A stretch of 64,000 bases of DNA, from positions 1 through 64,000 of the forward strand of contig JAAUUT010000014.1 in assembly GCA_012031035.1 (NCBI GenBank), in the 5' to 3' direction. This document shows, piece by piece, positions 49,682-61,200 of this stretch; the first letter of the stretch is position 1; the number at the start of each line of letters is the position of its first letter. Position numbers and translations under genes: made by a program. Under the pieces are notes generated by a model. It ran no database searches. It was not told the origin of the DNA and saw only the letters and a program-made list of their open reading frames with translations. Origin of the DNA: Candidatus Altimarinota bacterium (GTDB taxonomy: Bacteria > Cyanobacteriota > Cyanobacteriia > Cyanobacteriales > Microcystaceae).

Positions 49682-52600
49682 TCAGTTCGATTGAGAAAGT
49701 TGTTCGGCTTCTGCTTCATCTAAAGCTGCGATTTCTGCAAAAATAATTTCTTCGATCGCTTCTGCAAGTTTGGTGATGGTGGTTGCTTGCAGGAGTTTCT
49801 CGATCGGTAATTCGATTTGGAAAGTATTTTTGATTTTAGTGGTTAGCTGAATTGCTAATAGGGAATCGCCACCTAACTCGAAAAAATTATCTTCGATACT
49901 GATTCGATCGCGATCGAGTAATTCTTGCCACAGTCGGACTAAGATTTGTTCTGTTTCAGTGTGAGGGGGAACGAATATCTTTTCTGACAAAATTTGCTCT
50001 GGTGCGGGTAAAGTTTTGCGATCGATTTTCCATTAGCAGTTAAAGGCAAGCTGTTTAGGAAAATAATTTGATGGGGAAGCATATATTCGGGCAATCTTTG
50101 CGCCAAAAATTTTCTTAAGTCGCGATCGCTAGTAGATTCAGTTGCGGCTACTACATAAGCCACTAAGTATTTGCTTTCCTGTCGTCCAACAGCTATCACC
50201 ACCGCCTGACGCACTCTTGGATCGCTAGCTAAAGTCGATTCGATTTCTCCTAACTCAACCCGAAAACCTCGTATCTTAATTTGATAATCTTCTCTTCCTA
50301 AAAATTCGATCGCTCCATTGGGTAAATATCTGCCTAAATCTCCCGTGCGATAGAGTCTTTCTCCTGTATCGGGATGGATGATGAAACTGGCATTAGTTTT
50401 CTCAGGGTTTTGCCAATACCCTTTAGCTAATCCCACACCTGCGATATAAAGTTGTCCTGTTACCCAAACTGGACGAGATTGTAAGTTCTCATCTAGTACG
50501 TACCAACGTTGATTGGTCATGGGATAGCCATAGGGAATGCTTTGCCAGTTGGCTTCGATGTGTTGAATCGGATAAAAAATCGACCAAATTGATGCTTCGG
50601 TCGCACCACCCAAGCTAATAGTTTCTGCTTCTGGGAAAAACGATTTAATTTGTTTTGGTAAGGATAGAGGAATCCAATCGCCACTAAGAAGAACTAAACG
50701 CAGACTTCCTAATTCTTTTTCAACGCTAGGAGAGTTTAGGTAATCTATCCACAATTGCATCAAAGCGGGAACAGAATTCCAAATGGTAACTTGCTGTTGT
50801 CGAATTAATTCAGTCCAATGGGAAGGCTCTTTAGTCTTATTTGCTTCAGGAATAACGATCGTCGCACCAGCCGCCAGCGTCCCGAAAATATCGTAGACGG
50901 AGAGGTCGAAATTGAGAGAGGATAGAGCTAATAAGCGATCGCCAATGCCAACTCGAAAGCGTCGATTCATGTCGAGGATGGTATTAACTGCGCCGCGATG
51001 GTCGATTATTACTCCTTTGGGCGTTCCTGTCGAACCCGAAGTATAGATGACATAGGCAATGTCTTCTGGTGTTTGTATTGGATTTAAAAGGCGATCGAAA
51101 CCGCGTACCTCTTCACTCAGTCGATCGCTATCCAGACAGATAGTGGTTAGTTCCGTCGGGAATGTTACTTTTTCTAATACTTGAGATTGAGTCAGAATTA
51201 ATTCAACTTGACTTTGTTCTAGTAATTGTTGCAGTCTGACATTCGGTAGTTGGGGATCGAGGGGTACATAAGCAGCACCAGCAGTTAAGATGGCTAAAGC
51301 AGCGACTACCTGTTCCCATCCTTTCTCCATAACGATCGCAATTAATCGATTGGGAGATGCGCCTCGTTGCTGTAGTAGATTGGCAAGATGAGCAACGCGA
51401 TCGCCCAGTTGAGCGTACGTAAGTTGCCGATCGGGTGCAATAATAGCTATTTGCTGAGAGTTTTGTCGTACTTGTTTCCAGAAAAGCGTGTGTAATAAAT
51501 CCTTAGAAATTGTGGCATCGGTACTGTTGAAGTCAGCTTGTCGATCGAGCATGATTGATGGCGAACTTTGTTGCCAAATTTCTTCTTCTTCTGCCAATCG
51601 ATCGATAAATTGACAATATGCCTCAAACATATCATCTAAGACTCCTTCCGGAAAAATTTCTTCGAGAGCATCCCAGTGAAAGAGTAATTTTCCACCCCCT
51701 TCAAAAATTTGATGATCGAGCCAAATTTGTGGGGTTTGAGTTAATAAATAGTCAACAGTTCCCAAACCATCTGCATATTCTTGGTCTTGATTGGTATCGA
51801 CGGCAATCGTGCTGGTAAAAACAACAGGCATATTCGCTGTCGTTCCTTCTTGTTTCTGCATCTCGCGCAATACCTGTACGCCGCTCACTTCTCGGTGTTG
51901 TAGATCTTCCCACAGTCGCGCTTGAATGCGTTTTGCCCTGACAACAAAACTATCGACACCAGAGTTATCCACTGCGAGTAAGGTTAAGGAGGTAAAGTCA
52001 CCTACCAACTCATTAACCTGGGGATGAATGGGCAAACGGTTAAATAAAGTTAAATTAATCGTAAAACTGGGGTTTTTACTCCAAGCAGTAATAATTTCAG
52101 CGTAAGCTGCTAATAAAATTCCAGAAGGCGTTAATCCTAATTTGGCAGCACGATTTTTGAGTTTTTGCCAGGTAGCTGGTTCTAAGGTAGAACTACGACG
52201 CTTAAATTGGGGACGAGTTATCGAGCGAGGATTTTTTGCCAGGGGTAGATCTGGTGCTGGCGGTAAGCTAGAGAGGCGATCGCGCCAGTAGTTGAGAGAT
52301 TTTTGATAGGTGGGAGATTCTCGGAAACGATGTAGGGCTAAGGTATAGTCTCGAAATGATAGTTCTAGAGGGGGTAGTTCGAGTTCAAGATTTTGATAGA
52401 AAGCTGATAATTCTTGAGTTAGTATTTCTCCACTCCAAGCATCGGCGACAATTAAGTCGAGGCTGAAATAAATGCGAAAATGTTTTTCTCCCAATCTGAC
52501 AGCAGAAATTTCAAACAAGGGGTAGCGATCGGCAGAAAGAATTTGATGGGAAAGGCGATCGCGCATCGCTGCTAATTCTTTGTTAACGGTTTGTCGATCT

Positions 52601-54701
52601 CGTCCGCGCAGGTCTAGAATTGAGACTCGATAGGGCGGAACTTCTTGCAAAATCTGTATTTGACCGTCAGAACGAACGATCGCCCGCAACATATCATGGC
52701 GATCGATTACTTTTTGCCAAGCTCGTTCAAATCTGGCGACATCCCAATCTTGGTTGTCAAATTCTGCATAAAGATGTGCGGCTACGTTTCCTAGTGTAAA
52801 AGCACCACTGCGCCCCAACCAATAGGCTTGTTGTACGTCGGTTAGAGGAAATGGTCTTTCTTTTTGTTCTGGTGCTAGAGTCAGTAAAGGTAATTCAGCT
52901 AAATTGTCTGGCGAAAGGGTAAGTTCGTTAACGGTCGCTGCTAACTGTGCGATCGTGGTGGTTTGTAATAATTTACCCAGAGGAATATCGACCGAGAAAT
53001 CATCGCGCAAACGTAACATTAATTGAATGGCGATTAAAGAGTTTCCGCCTAATTCAAAGAAGTTATCATTAATGCCGATCGTTTCTGTTTCTAATAGTTC
53101 TTGCCAAATTTCTACAAGTTTTGTTTCAGTTGGGTTACTGGGAGCAAGATAATTGGTTTTGTTGCTTGTTAAGGTTAATCGTTCTCGATCGGCGATCGCT
53201 TCAAAAAAGTTGTTATTTGTAAATTGCTGTCGTTCTAAAATTAAAGATGTCTGCGATCGCAGATTCGCTCGTCAGCAATTAGTTGCTGTAAAAGATTTTC
53301 GTGTGCTGTAACTAAAGACGCGATCGCACCATCGGCAAAAATCTCTTCGATTACATCCCAATTAAAAATTAATCCATCTTCGTTTGCTAATACTTGATGG
53401 TCTAACCAAACTTGTGGGGTTTGAGTGATACCATAACTTAATTCTCCAAAAGGAGTAATTTTATTTTCTCTCCCGACTGCTGTTTCAACGTCAACAGTGC
53501 TAGTAAAGATAACTGGCATTGTCACCGTCTGGTTGCCACGACTTTTTTGTAGTTCTCTAATTACGCGAACTCCACTGACGGCACTATGTTCTAAGTCTTC
53601 CCAAAGTTGAGTTTGAATCCGTTTTGCTCTTGCTAAAAAAGAGTCTTCTTCTCTGCTAGAGTTATCAATTTCTAGTAAAGTTAAAGAAGTAAAATCGCCG
53701 ACTAAGCGATCGATTTGGGGATGTAAGGGGAGACGATTGAAGAGGGTTAAATTAATCGTAAAATGAGGTTTTCGACTCCAAGCGGTCAATACTTCTGCAT
53801 AAGCAGCTAGTAACAGCCCCGATAAAGTCAATCCTGCTTGAGTTGCTTTTTGTTTGAGTAATTGTGTCTCTGTTGCTTTGAGATAGGAATTGTAACGAAC
53901 AAAGCGAGGATTTTTGAGGCGATCGGGATTTTTAACTAGAGGTAATTCGGGGCCATTGGGTAGAGTAGTTAAGCGTTTTTGCCAATAATTAAGTGAGTTT
54001 TGATAGCTGGAAGATTGTTTTAAAGATTCAACTGTTAAAACATAATCGCGGAAAGATATTTCTATTAGTGGTAAATCTAGTTGCGGATTTTGATAGAGTT
54101 GACTGAGTTCTTTAAGGATACTTTCAAAACTCCAGGCATCAGCAATCAGCAGATCGAAACTAAAACAAATTTGCGTGTTGTCTTCGTCTAGTTTGACAGC
54201 ACAAACTTCAAACAGAGGATATTTATTCGTACTGTGAATTTGATGAGAAAGTCGATCGCGTAGTTGTTTTAATTCGAGTTCCTTATTTGTGCGATCGCTC
54301 TGACTACAATCGATGGTTTTGATTTGGTAAGGCGGTACTTGTTTGAGAATCTGCTGTTGTCCGTTGTCTAAAATAATTGCCCTTAACATTTCATGGCGAT
54401 CGATTATAGTTTGCCAGGCTCTAGAAAAGCGATCGAGGTCAAAATTTACACAGAGAAATTCTGCATAAATATGAGCGGCAATATTGCCTAATTCTAGAGA
54501 AGCATTTCTACCAATCCAGTAAGCTTGTTGTATGTCAGTTAAGGGAAAAGTGTCATATCTTTCTGCTGTTTTTTCAGTTAGTTTGGCAGGAATATTTTCT
54601 GAAGCTCGATCGGGAGTTTGAGCAATTGTTTTTCTTTGCGATATTTTTGCCAAACGTTCTTTTAGCAAAACTTGTTTGAGTTTTGTTTTTTGTTCGCTCA
54701 T
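49682..54701 (-). CDS. NRPS: Cy-PCP-Cy-A-PCP, first module without an A domain, two apparent frameshifts
   Basis: From ATG 54701 (helix-rich docking start, LKQVLLKERLAK) comes a Cy domain with motif DLLIADAWS. The next domain is a PCP (FFELGGNSLIAIQ) with no adenylation domain between. A second Cy (DLIVADAWS) follows, then an A domain with pocket D-L-Y-N-L-S-L-I-W-K (cysteine) and a PCP (FFELGGDSLLAIQ). Frame breaks: near 53244-53265 between the first Cy and PCP, and one missing A in the run at 50026-50029 between A and the last PCP. The long frame from 53019 starts inside the first PCP. The PCP of the A-less module must be loaded in trans, as in yersiniabactin HMWP1/HMWP2. Confidence 0.88.
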
Positions 54702-54795
54702 ATTTATAAAAGGAAGTAGAGGAGGGGGAATAGGGAGTAGGGAGTAAAATCTATCTGTTATCTCTTGTCTCTTGGCTATTCCCTATTTTGGAAAA

Positions 54796-57700
54796 TTATC
54801 GAATATTTTGTAGAATTTTTTCTGCTGCTTCTTCAGTCAAGTTTTCTACTTCATGGTCGATATCTTCGACCAAAATATCTTCAACAGCTAATGATAGTTC
54901 AGCAATGGTAGGACTAGTAGTCAGATTTCTCAAAAGAATTTTAATCTGAAAAATTTCTTGTAACTTAGTAATGATTTGAATTGCTGCTAATGAATTTCCA
55001 CCAATGGCAAAAAAATTATCATTTACACTGAGGTTTTTAACTGATAAAACTTGTTGCCAAACATCGGCTATAATTCGTTCGATTTCAGTACGAGGAGCAA
55101 TAGATTTTAGGGTAGATTCTGACGTAAAATCTCGCTCTTTTTGAGTTAAATTAGCGAGTGCCTGACGATCGATTTTGCCATTAACAGTTAGTGGCATTTC
55201 CTTTAACTCAATCCATTGATGGGGAATCATATAATCGGGCAATCTTTGAGCTAAGAAATTTTTAAATTCTTCTAAATTAAATGAATCTGACTTTAAGACT
55301 AAATAGGCAACTAATTGACGATCGCGTTTTCCCGCAGTCATCACAACTGTCTGACGTACTTTTGTATGAGTTCCTAAAACCGATTCAATTTCACCCAATT
55401 CGATACGATAACCTTGAACTTTAACTTGCGAATCTTCTCTGCCTAAAAACTCGATCCCCCCATCGGGTAAATATCTGCCTAAATCTCCCGTGCGATAGAG
55501 CCTTTCTCCGGTATCGGGATGAATAATAAAACTCGCTTCACTCTTGTGGCGATCGCGCCAATAACCTTGGGCTAAGCCAATTCCGCCTATATATAATTGC
55601 CCAGTTACCCAGACTGGACGGGGTTGTAATTTCTCGTCCAAGACATACCAGCGTTGGTTGCTGAGGGGATAGCCATAAGGAATAGTTTTCGCATTCTTAT
55701 CTGTGGTTTGAATTGGATAGTAAATCGACCAAATCGAGGCTTCGGTCGCCCCACCCAAACTAATTATCTCAATCTTGGGTGCAATAGTTTGAATTAGGGA
55801 TGGTAAAGTCGGGGGAATCCAATCTCCGCTTAAGAGTGCCAATCTCAAATGTTGTTCTGGAAATGAGTGACCAGAAGTAAGATAACCACACAAAAGTTGC
55901 ATCAAAGCGGGGACGGAATTCCAAAGAGTAACTCGATGTTGTTGGATTAACTCAGCCCAATGAGCGGGGTCTTTAGCTTGGTCGGCTTCGGGAATGACGA
56001 TAGTCCCACCAGCAGCTAAAGTGCCAAAGATGTCGTAAACAGAGAGGTCAAAACTCAGCGAAGAGAGAGCTAAGATTCGGTCTTGCTGGGTAAGATTAAA
56101 ACGACGGTTAATGTCGAGGATAGTATTGACAGCGCCGCGATGGTCGATGGCGACTCCTTTGGGCGTTCCGGTCGAGCCTGATGTGTAGATGACGTAGGCT
56201 AGATCTTCTGGTTGTTGGAGCGGGGTAAAATTATCCAGCCACTCGAAAAGTTGGTTGTGATTGTCAGTATAGTCGAGATTGCGATCGACTGCGATCGCCG
56301 TCAAATTTCCTAAAGCTAGATTTTCGATTAAATGAGATTGGGTGAGGACGATCTCGACTTGACTTCGATCGAGAAGATGTTCGATTCTGGTTTTGGGTAG
56401 TTGGGGATCGATGGGTACGTAAGCAGCACCAGCAGTTAAGATGGCTAAAGTAGCGACTACCTGTTCCCATCCTTTTCCATCATCACAGCAATTAATCGAT
56501 TAGGAGATGCACCTCGTTGCTGTAGTAGGTCGGCAAGACGAGAAACGCGATCGCCCAGTTGAGCGTAAGTAAGTTGCCAAGCGGGTGCAATGACGGCTAT
56601 TTGTTGGGGGTTTTGTCGTACTTGTTTCCAGAAAAGCGCGTGTAGTAAATCTTTAGGAATGGTGACATCGGTAGCATTAATGGCGATTCTTTGGGCTAAC
56701 TGAATGGCTGGCATTAGTGGCGGTGTTTTTTCCTGCCATGCTTCATCGTCGTCGGCTAATCGTTCCAAATGATGACAGTGCGCCTGAAACATTTGGTCTA
56801 GCATTCCTTCTGGAAAAACTCGGTCTACACTGTCCCAATTAAAGACTAATGCCCCTTTTTTTTCTGAGACTTGATAGTCGAGTAGGACTTGAGGAGTTTG
56901 GCTGATGCCGTAAATTTCTTCTAAGGGAAACTCGCAGGAAGTATGACTATCCCCCAAAGGATCGTTTGCCCCGTTATTAACTAAATTACTAGTAAAGACA
57001 ATTGGCATAGCTGCCTCTGCAACTAATCCTTTTTGACGGCTTAATTCTCGTAAAATTTCGACCCCACTGACATGACTGTGTTCTAAACTCTCCCAAAGTC
57101 GGCGTTGCAAGGCTTTAGCCCGTTCTAGGAAAGTACTTTCCGAGTTATCGATCCCCAATAAAATAGTTTTAGTAAAATCACCTAAAATGTCATTGATTTG
57201 AGGATGAATTTGCAAGCGATCGAATACTGTTAGAACTAAGCTAAACTGACGTTTTTTACTCCAAAATACTAGTATTTCACTAAAAGCAGCACAAACTAAA
57301 CCAGAAGGAGTTAAACCAACTTTAGCAGCTTTAGATTTCAATTTTTGCCAAGTTTGTCTGTCTAAACAAGCTTGTCTGCGAACAAAATGGGGTTTACCAA
57401 CAGTAGCAAGATTGGTAACTAGAGGTAATTCTGGTGCTGGGGGTAAGGTCGATAGTCGCTCGAACCAGTAATCTTTACTGCGTTTGTACAGGTCTGATGT
57501 CCTCAACTGTAATTCTTTGAGTAAATAGTCTCGAAAAGAGATTTCGAGGGGAACGAGTTCGCTATCGGGATGGTTGTAAAGATGAAACCATTCCTTAAGA
57601 AACAATTGAGAACTCAAAGCATCTAAAATTAAATTATCAAAACCAAGATGGATGCGAGTTTTATTTGCATCTAATAAAGAGGCACGCAAATCGATTAAAG

Positions 57701-58262
57701 GACAACGATCGAGAGGTAAAACTTGCTGAGATAGTCGCGATCGCAGTGCAATTAAAGTCTCTTCTACTGTGGCGGGGTTTTGACCCCGTAAATCGCTAAC
57801 AGGAATTTCATAGTCAGGTAGAAAGGGCTGGATTTGTTGTTGTCCTGTAGGCAAAATTTTAGTTCGCAGTAGATCGTGTCTTTCGATTAAACGATTGAAT
57901 GCTTTTGTCAGCCGTTCGAGATCGACATTTACTCCTTCCATTTCGACGTAATAATAAGAAGAGACATTACCCAGATCGAATCCACTATTACGTCCCAACC
58001 AATAAGCTTGCTGTAGATCGTTGAGAGGAAAAGGTTGATAGCGATCGCTCGGATTGGGAATAATTTTGGGTAGTTTGTTTTTCAAGCTATCTCGATCGCG
58101 TTGACGTACTAGTTCGAGAATGGCTGTTTTATGTTCGACTAATGCAGCGTGTAATTCAGAATTCCAAGACTCTTTGGGCGCGCGATAATAGAGGCGATCA
58201 TTTTCCGTCCAAAGTTTGACTCCAGCACGAGTTAATCGATCGAAAACTTCAGTTGAATTCAT
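54796..58262 (-). CDS. NRPS: TubC docking-Cy-A-PCP, one apparent frameshift
   Basis: Start ATG 58262 has GGGAGGAAGGAAG in front and overlaps the TGA of the previous gene (ATGA). The N-terminus (STEVFDRLTRAGVKLWTEND, RAPKESWNSELH) is a TubC-type docking domain. The Cy motif is DNLILDALS. The A domain holds [16 protein letters not shown] and [10 protein letters not shown], with pocket D-L-Y-N-L-S-L-I-W-K (cysteine). PCP: FFAIGGNSLAAIQ. One A is missing in the run at 56473-56476, which splits the gene after VMMEK; the frame resumes with [12 protein letters not shown]. The A domain shares a 209-bp identical block with the preceding gene. Confidence 0.9.
55376..55584. repeat. 209-bp block identical to 58794-59002 in neighbouring A domain
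   Basis: The block encodes A-domain core motifs from just before the A10-side region through [14 protein letters not shown] to the [11 protein letters not shown] segment. It matches 58794-59002 base for base (offset 3418). Similarity of roughly 90-95 per cent then continues to about 56170 and 59590. Such identity between modules suggests recent duplication or gene conversion. Confidence 0.85.
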
Positions 58263-61200
58263 AAACTTCCTTCCTCCCAATCTTGGTCGTTTGAGTTTAG
58301 TTGTGACATTTCTCGTTCGATCGCTGCTCCCAAGGCAGCAATATTAGATGATTGAGCTAATTCACTCAATCTGGGACGTATTTGAAATCTTTCTTCTATT
58401 GCATTGGCAATACGAACGATATCGACCGAATTTGCTCCTAATTCGAGGAGATTAATGTGGACATCTAATCGTTCGACCGCTAAAACTTGACTTACGAGTC
58501 GTGCTACTTCCGAGGCAATTGGACTAGTTGGTTCGGGTAATTCTGGTGTTGGTTCGATGGCGATTTTGGGTTCGGGAAGTAATTTGCGGTCTATTTTCCC
58601 GTTAGAACTTAAAGGTAGGCGATCGAGAAAAACAAAGTGAGAGGGAACCATATATTTTGGGAGTTTTTCTGATAGCCAAGCGCGTATTTTTTCGCTAGCA
58701 ATTTCTGTTTGAGCCACAATATAGGCAATCAATCGTTTATTCTGTTCGCCAGCAGTATTAATTACTACTTGATTTATGCCTTGGTATTGACTCAAAACCG
58801 ATTCAATTTCACCCAATTCGATACGATAACCTTGAACTTTAACTTGCGAATCTTCTCTGCCTAAAAACTCGATCCCCCCATCGGGTAAATATCTGCCTAA
58901 ATCTCCCGTGCGATAGAGCCTTTCTCCGGTATCGGGATGAATAATAAAACTCGCTTCACTCTTGTGGCGATCGCGCCAATAACCTTGGGCTAAGCCAATT
59001 CCACCAATATATAATTGCCCAGTTACCCAGACTGGACGGGGTTGTAATTTCTCGTCAAGGACATACCAGCGTTGGTTGCTGAGGGGATAGCCATAAGGGA
59101 TGGTTTTCGCCTTAATATCGGTGGTTTGAATTGGATAGTAAATCGACCAAATTGAGGCTTCTGTAGCACCACCCAAACTAATTATTTCAATCTTGGGTGC
59201 AATAGTTTGAATCAGGGATGGTAAAGTTGGGGGAATCCAATCTCCGCTTAAGAGTGCCAGTCTCAAAGTCGGTTCTAAAAATGAGTGACCAGAAGCTAAA
59301 TAACCACACAAAAGTTGCATCAAAGCGGGAACGGAATTCCAAATAGTCACTCGATGTCGTTGGATTAACTCAGCCCAATGAACGGGGTCTTTAGCTAACT
59401 CGGCAGAAGGAATAACGATAGCACCACCAGCAGCTAAAGTACCAAAGATGTCGTAGACCGAGAGGTCAAAACTCAGCGAAGAGAGAGCTAAGATGCGGTC
59501 TTGGTGAGTAACATGAAAACGACGGTTAATGTCGAGGATGGTATTGACAGCACTGCGATGGTCGATGGCGACTCCTTTGGGCGTTCCTGTTGAACCCGAA
59601 GTATAAATGACGTAGGCTAGATCTGTTGATTTGCGAACTGCTACGCTTGAAACTTTAGGGGAGCTAGGAGAGGTATTTACAAGCTGGGAATCGACGACAA
59701 TAGTAGTTAGATTCTCGGCTAATTTAGATTATCTTTCAGCCAGGATTGAGTCAGAATTAAGTTGACTTCTCCTTTTCTAACAGATATTTTTGTCGATCGC
59801 GGGGTAATTCGGGGTCGATCGGTAAATAAGCCGCACCAGTCAATAAAATCGCCAGAGTTGCAACGACTTGTTCCCAACCTTTTTCCATCATCACGGCAAT
59901 TAATCGATCGCTAGATGCACCCAAATCTTGTAATTGCTTGCTTAGTTCGTAGGCGCGATCGCATAATTCTTGATAAGTTAAGCTGCGATCGCTGGTAATT
60001 ATGGCAAGTTGTTGGGGTTGTTTGGCGACTTGTTCGAGAAATAGGCTATCTAGTAATTCTTCTGTAATTGGTAGATCGGTACTATTGACTGCATTGAATT
60101 TCTGAAGCTGATTTTTTGGTATTAGTTGAGATGAGCGATCGAGTTGCCATATTTTCTCGGTTGCCAAACTCTCTAGCAAATGACAATAAGCGGCGAACAT
60201 ATCGTCAAGAAGTCCAGTCGGAAATAATTCTTCTACTGCATCCCAGTTAAAAATTAACGATCCTGCTTCTTCGTAAACTTGATGGTCGAGAAATACTTGG
60301 GGTGTTTGGGAAATCCCCCAGACAATTTCTCCCAACCATGTCAAGGGTGAATCTCGATCGCTATCTTTGATTTGTGGATTGCCCAACAGACTGGTAAAAA
60401 CGACAGGAAATGACGCACCCGTACCGATGTTTCTCTGTTTTGCCAGTTCTCGCAGCAACCCAATTCCACTAACTTCGCTGTAGTTAAGGTCTTCCCATAG
60501 TTGCAATTGAACTTGTTTGGCGCGGGTATTAAAATTATCTGTTTTTGAGTAATCGATCGCCAGTAAATTGAGAGAAGTAAAATCGCCGACAAGTTGATTA
60601 ACTTGAGGATGGATGGGGAAACGATTAAAAGTCGTTAGCGTAATAGTAAAACGAGGATTTTTGCTCCAAAGGGCGATTATTTCTGCAAATGCAGCTAATA
60701 ATCCTCCAGAAAGGGTTAAACCTGTATCGAGAAATTTTTGTTTGAGTGGTTGCCAAAAATCTGGTGTTAATTTATGAGTACGACGGACAAAATGCGGTTG
60801 TTTGACAGTCGCTATACTTTTAGCTAGAGGTAATTCTGGTGCATTTGGTAAGTCGGCTAATCGTTTTTGCCAATACGTCCAAGCCCGTTGGTAGCGAGAC
60901 GATTTTTCGAGGGAATTGAGGGATAGAACATAGTCTCGAAAAGAAAGTTCTAAAGGTTGAATTTCTGAGTGAGGATTGCGATCGAAACGATGCCAATCTC
61001 TGAAAAGCGAACCCAAACTAGCAGCATCGGCAATAATATTTTCAATGCTAAAACAAAGGCGATAATTTTGGTCTTGTAAGCGAATGGCGCAAAGATCGAA
61101 CAGGGGATAGCTATCTAATTGTCTGACTTGATAGGCGAGACGAGAACGGATCGCTTCTAATTGAGTATCGACTCGTTCGGAATCTAATCCGCGCAGATCG

